This document shows, in pieces, positions 44,201-56,280 of a stretch of DNA of 64,000 nucleotides (positions are counted from its first letter, which is position 1; each line of letters begins with the position of its first letter). Below the pieces are notes generated by a model that was not told the origin of the DNA, made no database searches, and worked only from the letters and a program-made list of their open reading frames with translations. The translations under genes were made by a program, and so were the position numbers. This DNA is from Dillenia suffruticosa (taxonomy: Eukaryota > Streptophyta > Magnoliopsida > Dilleniales > Dilleniaceae), in contig JAVTVX010000002.1 of assembly GCA_033439265.1 (NCBI GenBank), positions 15,465,674 to 15,529,673 on the forward strand. The letters run 5' to 3'.

Positions 44201-46324
44201 CATCTACAATAGCTGATGGCAGCACTTAGGTGTCAGCCTGTAGCATATTGAAAGTCAGAAGAACAAAGTAGAAGCATTTATCTTGCAGCATAAGCTGAAC
44301 TAAAGAATATAAAAACTGCTGCGATTAACAGCAAAAGTTACTAACCTTGTTGCAATTGGCATTATGGTTGTTGAAATTATGTTCTCACATACGGTAGTAT
44401 CAATTATATTGTTCTAACTAACAATGAATGAAAGAATCTGTTCTCTTTGTGCTTCATTTGGTACTGCTCAAAATCAATATCTAGTTTTAATAAAGATATG
44501 TAAGTCTTGCTTGGAACCTAATATTAATTTGTTGGATAATACAATGGTTTGATATTTGTGCCTTATATATGATCGTTAGTTAAATTCCAAATTTCAATAG
44601 CTTTGATCAGCAACCAAATAAGTAAAGCACCCTAGATTCATATTAGCATGTCTTCAGATATCTATACTGTGGAAAGTCTGTAAACCTTTGGGTGCCGTCT
44701 TGCAGGCTTATTGCCAACAACCTCCCAGTCATCATTGTTCTGCTCTCTGTTGTCCTGCATAAGCACCAGCAGTACGAAATAAGGACATTCTGATATGATT
44801 TCCAAGATACTATAATCATGGCAAGCATAGGAAAATTTACATGTCTGTTTGATTGATGCTGGTCATAGCCATGGCGTCTGAAATCTTCATGCTTCTCATA
44901 GCCCTCATGGTCACCCTGCAACTTTAATGTTGATAGTATGTGATTTCATATGGAGCAGTATACAGGTGATGAACGATGTCAAAAAAAGCAATAATCATTC
45001 AAGGAAAGATGTTGGACATCAGAGACAAGTAGTTCCGCCAACAGTACAAATAATATGTGAGCTAGGTGCAAGGCACAACTAGCTATGCATACAGGCGCAT
45101 GGGAATGGGACAAGGTGGACTTAGAGAAATCAGCAGAAACCCATAAAGAGTAGGAGGTGTGAAGTACACATATCTAGCGTGACTTGGACATTATGCTTGA
45201 TCCGGTAATATTCAACACAGAAACAGCTCATATAGCTTACCTAAGGACTTTTGGATCCAAGTTTCTTGTTCTGTAATAAATTCATTTTTTATTTTGCTAA
45301 TTATTTTTAAACCCCAAAAAAAATTTCTAAACCACAGAAAATTCCTAGAGGAACTTCCAAAAGAAATGCAACGATCCCACCATCTATATCTTTAGTTCCA
45401 GAAATACAAGACATATAATTAATACAAGCAAAGAGATTTGTTCATCCCTTGAAATTTTCCCAAAATATGTATTTGGTTTGAGCAATGATATGGTTTGGAC
45501 ACCAAAATGGGCTTTATTATAATTCTACTATCTTTAAATTAGTTTCACTGAATGGGGGGTTCAGAACATAATAATTTCTAGCAAAGAATTTTGTATTTGA
45601 ATGACAACAGTTGTTGCTTTAGATTTCTTTAGACCCATGTATTTCGTATTTAGGAGCTTTTATTAAATGCTAAGCTCCAGTGCTTGCACAAAAGTGATGG
45701 TATATTCTGCAATTGCAACTGGGAAAAAACAAGTAAACATCAACAACTACCCGACCCATAAAAACCAAATCATCCAATGGGGGTTCTCTCTCAAATTCTC
45801 ATGTAATGAATCAGTGATATATCTCAGTTATAACTTAAAGAACTAGCATGCAAATCAAAGTTAAAAATGGTGGGAAAATGAACCTGTAGAGGCCTCCGAG
45901 AAGGCCTTGATCCTTCATATTCATACTCCTCTTTTCGCCATTGACTCTGTTCCTGTTCATATCAATCAGACGCACACAGAAACGCACACGAGAGAGAGAG
46001 AGAGAGAGAGAACAAACAAACCTGGGTCTGGGTGTATGAGTGATATTGTGGCTGAGATTGAGTGTAATTGTGTCTGCGATCACCTCGAGCATCTTCATCA
46101 GGGTTATCCTGTTCGCCAGATACAACCTGAGCGCACAACAGGGATCAATTTGTGAATCGAAATTGGGGATCACGACAAGGAAAGGAAAAGGCTCTCAGTC
46201 TGACCTCAGCCCAGGTGGATCTAGATCGTTCCTCTCGAGGACTGTCTTCGTCGTTGTTGTTGCGGGGATCGTGATCTCCTCCTCCTAAGGCCACATCTAT
46301 CAAACCCTTAATCAAACCTTCCAT
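41293..46324 (-). CDS. EndoU-family (XendoU) endoribonuclease
   Basis: Eight exons on the minus strand: 46324-46205, 46126-46022, 45952-45884, 44915-44841, 44754-44686, 43971-43369, 42640-42569 and 41526-41293. They give 448 residues, and all seven introns are phase 0. Residues 1-146, on five small exons, are charged and rich in Gln, His, Arg and Asp, probably disordered. Residues ~165-448 form the EndoU domain: ELSDLSQACNKLWELD, then GSLFSWLS and IKYLHKYLSAKGV. The catalytic set is His ~325 (FEHVFVGE), His ~343 (GFHNWLQ) and Lys ~390 (EWNGVLKSVSS). The end is GVSPEFEVALYTLCF...CYRFGDRIGSIFP. Family members cut RNA at uridines with Mn2+ to give 2',3'-cyclic phosphates. The catalytic residues are intact, so activity is likely; targets in plants are unknown to me. 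No signal peptide is seen, so a nuclear or cytosolic place is inferred. Confidence 0.93.
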
Positions 46325-46329
46325 TTCTC

Positions 46330-47900
46330 ACTCTCTCTCTCTCTCTCTCTGCTCCTTTCCTAGAGAAGCAGTGTGGGCGAGCAGGGCGACTTAAAAAAAT
46401 GAGGGGACAGTTGAGAAGAAGACGTATTTAGCAGTTGCGGGCAATATCTTCATTTTATTATTATTTTTGTGGGACCCGATGGATTTGCATCTGAGACTGC
46501 CGACAGGCCTTGCTCATGGGCCTCCAAAGTTCAGACTCATATAGTTTTGGGCCATCCTAGATAATGGACCCTAAATGGTTCTCAACTCATTCTGGTCCAG
46601 CCCAATGATGGAAAACACGTTATGGAGAGCAGTTACATGAATTTTCATTCTGAGCCTTCCCTGGCATCATTGCCATTGTCTACAGCATCAGCATCATCAT
46701 CATCATCTCATCCTGGTCCACCTCATATCCACCTTGGATGGCACCATGGAACCGGGAAGCTACTCCCTTGCAACTCTCATTTTCTCTCTCTACCCTTTTA
46801 ATCATAATAATAATAATTAATAATTTCAATTCTCATGGGAAAAAGGGTTGCCTTCAGTGAGCCACAATTTACACAGTGAAATAGCATGCTAGTATTTTTG
46901 TATTTAGCTAATAAATTATAACTCAACTTATGTCATCTCCCTTTTTTTTTTAGGAATCTCAAATTCGAACTTCTCCGATATATATATATAAAAAAAAATA
47001 CTCTGGATTTAGGTTTGATTAATTGAAATTGGTTGCAAAAGTAAACTGAAGAAATTACTGAATCAATCAATGAGGCACCAAAAGAGACTCAGAAGGAAAG
47101 GAAGTCTGATGATTACGATTTGCAATCAAGAGCGGATCTCCTGATTAAGGTACCACGAAAACTAAGGTGCATTCCAAACCATGTTGATGGGTCCGAAGTG
47201 AAGCACGATCCTTTTTTTTTTTTTAGGCATTGCCTTCTGCAAGGACAAAAAAAGGAGGATCCTCCTCAGTTCATGGAGCTTCTGGTTGTTGAAATGGAGA
47301 TGGTAACTCATCAAGAACAAGGTAACTCTCACTCCACATAACACTTCACGGAATTAGTATCTACGCATTAGAATTCTCGAAGTCACAGATAAACACTGTT
47401 ACTAACTTAAAGCACTTCATTCAAACCCTACAAATTCCCATTCAAAAACCTAACTGCAAAACCCTAACAATCAAAACCTCGAAGAAATCTGAAGATAATC
47501 AGAAACAAAATTGACGAGTAACAGAAGAAAAACCAGTTAGAGAGAGAGAGAGAATGCATTAGCGAACCTTGCCAGACACTTATTTTGAGAGCTTTGTTAT
47601 TTTTTAAAATAATTTATAAGTTATAAATATATTATTTTTAAAGTTTATAAGCTTTTCGAAAAAAAAAATTACTAAATAAATTTAATGAACCTATTTATTA
47701 ATTTTCAAATATCTAATAATAAACTCAGGCAAATACCCTCTTACTCAAACGGGAAAATCTCTTTCAATCTCTTATTTTTCTCAAGCTAATCCAGCAATGC
47801 AAGGTGATGGTGCAGTATCAAGCAATTTTAATGGAACTTTCGGAGATAATAAAAGTAACCTCTCTCCATCTTTTGCTAATTCCTTTAAATTGGATTACAA
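46330..47900. other. EndoU promoter flank and spacer
   Basis: A CT tract (~46329-46351) lies in the presumed EndoU leader, and 'tgggcc' site II-like motifs at ~46548. A plus-strand SINE-head-like sequence at ~46915-46990 ('ataactcaactta', then 'aaattcgaactt') resembles ~51425-51485. 47040-47570 has no recognisable gene despite a 73-codon ORF. Confidence 0.45.
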
Positions 47901-48019
47901 TAATCGTAAAAAAAAAAAACTCTAAATCCAGTATGAAATCTCACATTGGCACATGACTCCTGATATTATCGAATGCTTTCATCATAAGCATCGCTTTGAA
48001 TCCGTGGATAATAATTCTA

Positions 48020-48199
48020 GGATTTTTTTTTATATAAATCACATTTATCTGATAATCACGTTAAAGTTAATTAAATTTGATTTAGATCGGGTTAGACTTT
48101 TAAATGAACAAAACATTCTTAATATATATTTGTTTCATATATAAAATTTGAATTTGAAATCTTATTTAAGAGATATCAGTTTTAATCAATTAAGCGGGG
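48020..48199 (-). mobile_element. SINE-like element, minus orientation, degenerate
   Basis: Poly-T at the left edge, then 'gatttagatcgggttaga'. At the right is a reverse head 'atttgaatttgaaatctta' and 'atcagttttaatcaattaa', which matches the layout of the 49892-50090 copy. Confidence 0.4.
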
Positions 48200-48703
48200 A
48201 TAATAATTTTAGGACTTTAAAATCTTTTAAAGAGGATAATAATGTTGTTTTATGTTAATTGTCTTAAATAAATAAAATTATGAAATTCAATGGGCAAAGG
48301 CAAAATAATACATTGCATGAACGATAGAAACAACTCTTCATATTATTAGCACTAGGAGTTTAAGACTTGCTCGCTCACTATTAACCAGTGCTCAAAAGCT
48401 AATGTAGCTAATGGGCTGTGCATATTACAAGAAATTGCGACTTATGCGCAAATTCCTCTCAACCATACACTTGGTCTATCTATAAATTTTAAGCTTCTGT
48501 GCCAAATTAGGGTATAAACATAAAGTTATTTTTTCTTTTTTTTTGGGGGGGGGGAGGATTTGAGAATATTATTTCTGTCAAAATATAATTCTTCTCCTTG
48601 GTTATTATTTTATCAGATCAATCCCATATGGCCTGGCCCTAAAATTAAAAAGTCTTGAACGAAATTTTGAGCTTCATATTTGAGCTGGAACAAGGGTAGA
48701 GCG

Positions 48704-48705
<2 letters not shown>

Positions 48706-48781
<76 letters not shown>
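48706..48781. repeat. Compound (AC)n-(AT)n microsatellite
   Basis: About 26 AC units (48706-48758) run directly into about 11 TA units (to 48781). This is the longest simple repeat in the window and likely highly variable. Confidence 0.97.
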
Positions 48782-48960
48782 TAACCAACAACATGTGGAT
48801 TTTGTAGCAGTTAGACTCAAGATTTTGAGTTTGAGTTTAGAGAATAAAAAAAAAAGAATCAATTCTTAAATTGGTCTAATAATTATTCAAATTGAATTAA
48901 TTGAATTTTTAGATATCACTTATGAAGCAAAAAAAAAAAAGAAAAATCACATCAAATGAT

Positions 48961-49035
48961 TTTTTTTATATATATTGGGACTTGAACCTGAACCTATTAT
49001 ATGGGAGAGGGAAAGTGCCACGTGAGCCAAAGATC
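48961..49035 (-). mobile_element. Possible SINE head (tRNA-like), minus orientation
   Basis: Poly-T, then 'gggacttgaacctgaacc' (reverse B-box-like) and 'gccacgtgagccaaagatcc' (reverse A-box-like). It is only the tRNA-related part, without a recognisable tail, so it is a fragment or a chance match. Confidence 0.35.
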
Positions 49036-49512
49036 CACCCACCCACTACTTATGTTTACACGAGAATGAGGCTCTCATTTCTGGTTTTCTTTCAAATATC
49101 TAGGGCAGTATAATGTGGGGACACGACAAATTAGTAGGGGTTGGGGTTGAAAGTTCTACTCGGGCACGAAGTCAACAGTGGCCCGCCTATGACTGAAATC
49201 CCATTTTCTTGGACAATTTGTGCTAACACCATTCCTTTGATTATGGGAAAGGTGCCTAATCAGTGATGAAGAGGGAAAACGAAAAACTGGTTTGGTGGCT
49301 AATCTTGGGATTTGCAAGGTTACAAATGTACAACTTTAGGGGTTATGACATGGTCTAAATTTGGTAGGAGATGAGATTTTTAAATTTTGGATAGAAATGG
49401 ATTCAGAGGTCGCTACCCTTCCGCTTAATTAGTCCCACCCCACTCTACAACAAATTATGCTCAATGAGATATGGTGCTATAAAGGAGCAAGTCAATGTGC
49501 AGATTGACTAGC

Positions 49513-49670
49513 AATTTTTTTTAGTATATTATTTTAAGTAATTCGATTCGAATATTATCATATCCATTTAAGATGATAACTTTTCTAACATATTTTTTTA
49601 TTTTTAAATTTTGTATATAAAATTTTATTATAAATTTTAATATTTTTATTCGATAGATTGACTGTTCATT
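49513..49670 (-). mobile_element. SINE-like element, minus orientation
   Basis: T-rich left end, then 'taattcgattcgaatattat', 'ccatttaagatgata' and 'ttttctaacata', with 'cgatagattgactgttcatt' at the right end. Aligns well with 6852-6910 and with the neighbours at 49892, 50517 and 50989. Confidence 0.6.
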
Positions 49671-49891
49671 AATATTGACCACCAAGCTATATTTATAAGA
49701 TCCACTTTTATCGGATGTCCCCGAAGGGACAGCTATGCTCATAAGATACGGTGCTACTCGGTCCTTCTTTCACTTTGGGACCAAAATCTGGGCCCCAAAA
49801 AAATCCGGGCCCCCTTGGTTGCATGTCTGGTTTGTTTGATGTTTTGGGCCTTTAACCCCGTTTATCAAATCCGTAAAATGAAGGACTACTC

Positions 49892-50090
49892 TTTTTTTTT
49901 TTTTTTTTTTTTTACTATATCAATCGATATTTAAAATTATAATTTAATTAATTCGATCTGAGATTTGTAGTGATTCATTTGAAAAATTTTCTTTCTGACA
50001 TAATTTATTTCATACTCAAATCACGAGTCAAACTCAGATTTTAATTAAGATATTTAACGTCATATTCTATTAGATCAATTGACCATTTAT
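49892..50090 (-). mobile_element. SINE-like element, minus orientation
   Basis: Starts with a ~22-base poly-T, then 'tatcaatcgatattt', 'taattaattcgatctgagat' and 'catactcaaatcacgagtca'. It ends 'atattctattagatcaattg'. Read in reverse it has an A-box-like and a B-box-like block followed by a body and a poly-A tail, the layout of a tRNA-derived SINE. Confidence 0.6.
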
Positions 50091-50516
50091 GAAAAGACTA
50101 ACATTTTATTCTTGGTTTAAAATATTTTGGTCCAAGAGACTATCTTCTAAAATTTTCTTCCCCGAAACTAACCTAAAAATAGATATACATGTGATCCATT
50201 ACATTTAAATAAAAAAAATTGAAATCCAAACGAAGTTTTAACATAAGACAGTGTTCATACATCCCACTACTTGTAGGTGCAATCTTCTCTTCTTTCCCCG
50301 CAATTAATTAGACAAACTCATATGTGACGGTATTAACAAATTCGTTTCATCTTATTAACTCAAGTTCACTTGCGCTGTATGGCATTTCTATCATGCAATA
50401 CCTACCAAAGCAAGCATTAAATTGTTTAGTGCTACATTGTTAAGTAAAAGAAACAAATGATAACTTTTTTGTCCTACCCCTTTTTTTTTCTTCTTCTTCT
50501 TTTATTATTGTTATTA

Positions 50517-50680
50517 TTTTTTTTATAAGTGAAATATTTTATCACCGGCCAACATAACGACTTCACCCAATTAATTCGACTTGAATATTGTAAAACCCAT
50601 TAAAGAATTGACTCTTCCAAATCTTATTTCTTCATTTCGAACCCGAAATCCATGTCTTTAAAGAAACAGCTTAATGGTTA
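50517..50680 (-). mobile_element. SINE-like element, minus orientation
   Basis: Poly-T left edge, then 'taattcgacttgaatattgt', 'cccattaaagaattgactct' and 'tttcgaacccgaaatcc'. Same order of blocks as the adjacent copies. A plus-strand head-like piece ('cagcttaatggtt', 'gaattcaaattt', poly-A) follows at ~50668-50739. Confidence 0.55.
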
Positions 50681-50988
50681 TAATTTTTCTCTTTCAATTT
50701 GAAAATTCCGAATTCAAATTTCGATATAAAAAAAAAAAATCTGAAACCTATGATTAAAATAGAGTAGTGGCCTACCGTTACACCCATGAGAATTTGGTTC
50801 TTCTTCCCCTTTTATAATTAACTATAGTTAGTAATTTCAATGGCATCTTATTTTACCACTACTCAAATACAATACTAATCCAACTAGCGAGTAATCAAAG
50901 AAAAGGACAATTCAGTAAACCTTTCTCAAATAACTTGATTTGCCGAGTTAAACACTTCTCTAAAACTATTTATGGAGAACTCATTAGC

Positions 50989-51192
50989 GTTTTTTTTTTT
51001 CACTATCGATATTTATGATCATATTTTAACTAATTCAATTCGAATATCTATTTACCCTATTTAGGTCGTCTGCTAAACCCTATTTAGAGATAATTTTTTC
51101 AACGTAATTTTTTTTTTATTTTTAAATTTTAAAACTGAAACTTGATTAAAAGAGTTAGTATTTTATTCTATTAAATTAATTATCCGCTGATA
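50989..51192 (-). mobile_element. SINE-like element, minus orientation
   Basis: Poly-T, then 'actatcgatattta', 'actaattcaattcgaatat', 'ccctatttagagataat', 'tttaaaactgaaacttga' and 'attctattaaattaattatc'. Same family as 49892-50090. Confidence 0.6.
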
Positions 51193-51960
51193 GAGAACTT
51201 ATTAGCTACTGAGCAATGCAAAATCCAACCAAACCTTATTTTGTAAACTAGTTTAATAAACAAGTTCAAATTTATTTTCTTTGAGCCAAACTATTACTTA
51301 GGTTTGACTCATTTAACAAAGGAGATTACATATTGTATTCATACTCAAATTATTTACCTAAGAAGAGTCAAATCAAAATCATCGCACCCTACATGTAAGG
51401 CTCCAAAATCTGTTAATAAACTATAACTCAATTGATACCATTTCTCTTTTTCTTGTATTGATTTTGAATTCGAACATCCCATGTATACAAAATATAATTT
51501 ATATAATTTATATAATTTTTTATATTTAATAAATTATTTATTTATTTATAATTTTTATGTTAGATCATTTTAAATTTTATTATAAAATATAACTATTTTA
51601 TTATTTTATAAAATAATTAATATTTACTTAGAAATTTTTATATTTTTTTATATTTATAGATTTTCCCAGGTTGCGGGATTCCACCCAAGCTGGCCAATAA
51701 GCATACAGAGATTAAAATTGAAACCGAAATTCCCTTCATATTCATTTCTTTTCATCTGAAAATTTCGCATACCAAAAAAAACTTATATATATATTACAGA
51801 AGCACATCCATTCAAAAGGGTTCTTCTTCAAACCTCATATATTCATATATACTTTATGTTTAACCCCACCCCCAAAAAAAAAATAATCTCAAACGGGTCA
51901 TTTGAATTTAGATCTCTTCCTTCTCCTTCTCCCTCTCCGGAATGCCTTTTTTATTTTCTT
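51193..51960. other. Spacer downstream of the FLZ gene
   Basis: AT-rich. A plus-strand SINE-head-like sequence at ~51420-51490 ('ctcaattgatacca', then 'gaattcgaacatccc') runs into AT-rich DNA. The last ~250 bases before 51964 are probably the FLZ 3' UTR. Confidence 0.45.
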
Positions 51961-51963
51961 TAT

Positions 51964-52971
51964 TTACCCCTCAACGGCCGCAACAGTGCTTGTACAATAA
52001 AAGTGCCTTTCGGATTTGCCAGAGTTGGGAGCTTTCTTCTGGTCCTTTCTCAAGGCTTTCATTGAAGAAGAGAGGTTCCAATTCTTCTCTGTGGTTTCAT
52101 CATTTTCAATTTGTTCCTGTCTGCACTCTTCGCTGCAGAACGGTGTGTCCCCTCTGTAAAACAATTAGGCAAATAATTCATTAGAACCCAAACAAGGTCT
52201 CATAAATTATAAAACTTCGTCACAATATTTCTTAGTCAATTGGGTCAATTCTAAGAAGAAAGAAACCAAATTACAAAGTCAAAAATATATGACATCACAG
52301 ACAGAAAAACCAAGTCACAAATGGATGCAAGTCTTGGTCTTCCACTAATTGAAAATCACATGGTTAGTCATCCGCCACCCCCCCCCCCAAAGAAGGAAGA
52401 AAAATATTTTAATCATATATTTATCCCATTAGGCTCCAGTCCAGTCTATGTTCCCGTTCTTGTTGAATTAACCATAATTCTCAAAAACAAGATTTGGGTT
52501 TCAATTGCATCGTCATAGAATCAACTTGAAATTCCATAAAATCAAAATTAAAAAAAAAAACCATAATCCAATTTTTATGGTTAATTTTGATCATGAGTTT
52601 CAATTAGCCCCCCAACAAAAAATTAAAAAGGGGGAGAAAAAGAGAAGGTAAACTAACCTGTACATGAAGATGTCTCTATTATTAGCAAGAGGCTTTTTGC
52701 AAAGAAAGCAAGCGTCAAGAAAATGGGGTTGCGAATGTTCTTCAAATCTAGAGTCAAAGAGCTTGGTAGATCTAGGAGAGGACAAGCAAGGAATTGGACG
52801 ATTATAGAGGCTTCTGTAACTGCTTCTTCGTTTTTGGGAATTGTAACAGAGAGACCTCGACAAAACTGGAAGATGGGTTGTTCCGGAGGAGCCGGCTTCC
52901 ATGTCTGCTAGAGAAGCCAGGCCGTCGTCTTCTTCTATGAAGCACGGTCTTCTTGTGCTTGAGGAGTCCAT
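51964..52971 (-). CDS. FCS-like zinc finger (FLZ, DUF581) protein
   Basis: Two exons on the minus strand, 52971-52658 and 52153-51964, encode 167 residues; the intron splits an Arg codon inside the zinc finger. The FLZ domain (~84-120) reads FLDACFLCKKPL...FCSEECR, with Cys 88, 91, 111 and 115 as zinc ligands. The N-terminal part is Ser/Arg-rich with an acidic block (EEDDGLASLADMEAG). The C-terminus is Lys/Ser-rich. FLZ proteins bind SnRK1 kinase subunits and act as scaffolds in energy and stress signalling. The intron position within the FLZ domain is usual for the family. The gene is short and intact. Which FLZ member it is cannot be fixed without alignment. Confidence 0.93.
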
Positions 52972-53680
52972 CGCAATTTTTAAGGTGTGTGAAGAAATGC
53001 TATGAGATTTGAGATTTTACAGAGAGAGCGAGAGAGAGTGTGTGGGAGAATGCTGGCTTTGTGGATGTGAAGTACGACGGGATGGTGGGATTTTAAAAGG
53101 CAAGTGACGACAGAGAGAGAGAGAGAGAGAAACCACGGCGGGTTAGAATCCGTGTTTGCGAATCCATTGGCATTGGCTGTTGGGACGTAGCTAAAAAATT
53201 TTAAATACAATTGGCTCCCAAGTTTCTCACAATTACGATAATACCAAATCCTTTTGCAAATCTATAATTCCCCTTTTTTGGTATTTGAAATTTTCTTTTA
53301 TCTATTTAAATTACGTCTCAATATCTCAATAAATATTTTATAACTATCAAATACAACATAAAATGGTTAAAAAAGTATATTATTCTGAATATTTTTTATT
53401 ATGTGACGATAATAACTAGAATGCTCTAAATACTACCAAAATCTTAAACTTGTTTTTTATGAAAAATAATTATACGAGAATTGATAGTATTATTATTTGG
53501 CTGCCGTTATTTTAATTATCTTTTGTTTAGTTTATTTTTTAATATGATATTCCTATAATTTAAAAATTATGGATTATGGCATTATTATTGGAATAATCGT
53601 GGCACTTACGTAATTCATGTAGAAGTACGGGGAGAGAAAAGGAGTGGAATACTTTTCGGACTTGAAACAGGGGCTCTTTC
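52972..53680. other. FLZ promoter flank
   Basis: GA/CT tracts at ~53020-53038 and ~53111-53131 in the presumed leader or promoter, then AT-rich DNA. No gene supported. Confidence 0.5.
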
Positions 53681-53688
53681 TTTTTCTA

Positions 53689-53822
53689 TTTTAAACTATA
53701 TCAATTATTATCTAAATCCATGCTCATAATGACCCATTTAAAAAAATTATTATTTCAATATAATTTTTTTTTATATTTAAATCATCAATAAAAATAAAAA
53801 ATTTAATTAAAAAATCTAATAC
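53689..53822 (-). mobile_element. SINE-like element, minus orientation, degenerate
   Basis: 'aaactatatcaattattatc', 'gacccatttaaa', 'tttcaatataattttttttt' and 'tttaattaaaaaatctaa' follow the block order of the 49892 and 50989 copies, but the match is weaker. Confidence 0.4.
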
Positions 53823-53823
53823 A

Positions 53824-53826
<3 letters not shown>

Positions 53827-53854
<28 letters not shown>
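53827..53854. repeat. (CT)n microsatellite
   Basis: Uninterrupted CT dinucleotides of about 28 bases next to the SINE-like copy. Confidence 0.95.
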
Positions 53855-53858
<4 letters not shown>

Positions 53859-53859
53859 G

Positions 53860-55480
53860 TGTTGTGTCTATTTTTTGGTTACTTGGCCTACCAGAAAAGG
53901 AGACCCACTCGCGACCAAACGGCAGTTGCTTTTGGTCCCAACGTTTCAATTCCAACGTACTTATTTTTTGCAGTACAACGTTTTTTAATTATTGGTAATC
54001 CTCTGATCGTACAGGTTTGTTTCTTGGGTTTTTGTTCTCCCTCGGAAAGCTCAATTTAATTTCATTTAATTTAGTCTAATTTATAATATTTTAATTACAT
54101 TAAAATATATCAATTTTTATAAATAAAAATTACAATATAATAAATCTTCATAACTAAAATTTCTCACAAAAAATTAAAAAAATTTATAATTTCACAAAAA
54201 CACAATAACTCTTGATATAACGTCTTTATTCCTTAAATGTGAATCAACAACATTAGCAACAATAATCCTAAGAACAACCACTATAATTACAAATTTTAAG
54301 AATATTATTAAAATTCATTAATTTATCATTAAAAATTTATAAAAATCCTTCGTGATATTGTTTATTTTTAAATAATTATAATGTCCGCCTCCACTATCTA
54401 CAGTATATTATATTTTTTTTCTTTTGTCACGGATATAAATTATTTATATTGCAACCATTAAGAACATAATAGCATTATACCATGTAATAGGTTGTATTGA
54501 TATACATCAAGACTAATACCATTATGTATCAATTAATCCGCATTTGTAATTACTCATTCTATACTATACCATAGTATTTATTATTATTTTTATGTTGAAG
54601 GCGAATTTCAAGTTAAATGAATGAATATAACATATTGCATTAATTTTTCCTTGTATTATTGTAGTCCGACAATTATAAAATATTGCATAAATGAAATTCA
54701 TAACAATCATTAAACCTTTTGTGCACGATATAAGTTTTCAGTCAAAATAAAGAAATCAAGTTTCTCTTTCCAAATGGTATGCAACATTTGAATTTTAATA
54801 TTGAAATGAAAAGTACAAAAAATTCTCTTGTTCTTTATTAATATTTAATAGATTTATAAGCATGCGCTCAAAATTTATAAAAAAATATCAGTTAAAATTT
54901 TTTATTAGTTAAAAGGGGCACATGAAATTCTCACTGCATGATAAAAAAAAAAAAAAAAAAAGTTAGGGCTTCCCTCATTCCTTTTATCGAGTATAATGAT
55001 GCGAATCGGACTTAAACTCATTTTGTTAAAAAATTTCCAGACATCAAAGAAATTGTTGTGTTTGTATTTAGGAATTTCAATAGTAAAATGGATTATAAAC
55101 CTTTTAAATGGTTGATGGGCAAAAAAAAAGCTTTAGTCAATTCAATAAAATTGTGGTTAGATGATTAATTAAACTTAGAAAAAATCAATTCATATTTTAA
55201 AAAAAGTTAAAATATCATGCTACTAAATTTAATTCAAAATTAACATATTGTGAGTATAGTGATGAGTTATTAGATTCATTTAAACAAAATCTCAAATTTT
55301 AGTTTTAAAAAAAGATATGAAAAACAATTTTAAATTTGATCCGTATTAATTAAATAATTTGAATACAAACGGTGAGTATAAAATAAAAATTAAATTCAAA
55401 ATGAAATTTATTCCAAATGAATTTTCATGCTAACAAATGAAATCTCCTTTTCTCGGATTTAAATAAGTTACAACACTTAA
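53860..55480. other. AT-rich spacer, no gene seen
   Basis: Very AT-rich, with a poly-A run at ~54943-54961. No ORF of note, RNA gene or bounded repeat recognised. Confidence 0.6.
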
Positions 55481-55539
55481 ACAAAACTCATTTTTCCCTT
55501 AAATAAGAATTTAAGCCACGAATCCATCTCCTCTCAAAA

Positions 55540-56280
55540 AATAAAAATAATAAAAAAAAAAACGAGGAAGAAGATATTTCAGCAACGCGCGTCCACCCAT
55601 GCGCGATTACCGCAAGTAACGCTGGCATTACCAAACACACCAGTCGTCGACCACCAAAGCCCACCCTCTCAGTTTTTAGACCAAACCTCCTTTCCTTACT
55701 ATTCACTCCAAATTTAGATGGAAAAAGAAAAAGTGAATCAAGAAAAATGACGTCATATACCCCTACAGCTTTGCCGGATTCTTTTGTCGCGAAGTGAGTC
55801 TGGGGGCCCACACCATGCCACTCCAATCCTCGTGGGGCCTAATCCCCATCAACAATCAAACTCATGTGGTTCCCACATCCGCCACAAATCAAATACCATC
55901 ATGCTGTGGTTTTGCCAAGTGGACCCCACAAAAATAGATTATATAATGAAAATAATTATTATAATAATTTGTTGGACGCCAAAGCGCTCGGGTTCCGAGG
56001 TTATTGTTCCCTAGCATGGCACAACGACCTGCTACCCGTGAATCTCGGGCAGGCCCTGCCCAAGGGCCTCATTTCGAAGGTCGACGTGTAGTGCGGTTTG
56101 CTTCAACAGCGCAGCAGTTAAAGCTGTGTTGTGGTGCCACGTGACGGGTCGTGGACAGAGTCCCTAATAATGGAACCGAATGGGCGATTGATGGTATTTG
56201 GTTGAGTTGTTCTCGCGTACAGAGTTGACTTTGATGGTCCACGTTTTATGGAGGTGCTTTCAAGTTTGTACCGCCGGAGT
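55540..56280. other. GC-richer island without a recognised gene
   Basis: The composition is clearly less AT-rich than the flanks. It holds ORFs up to 112 codons on both strands, none with a recognisable domain, and a G-box (CACGTG) at 56138-56143. It could be a decayed gene, a promoter, or a remnant of a mobile element. Confidence 0.4.

Noticed and set aside
47120-47341. 73-codon plus-strand ORF
   Set aside because: No domain, crosses a poly-T run, and has no neighbouring exon signals.
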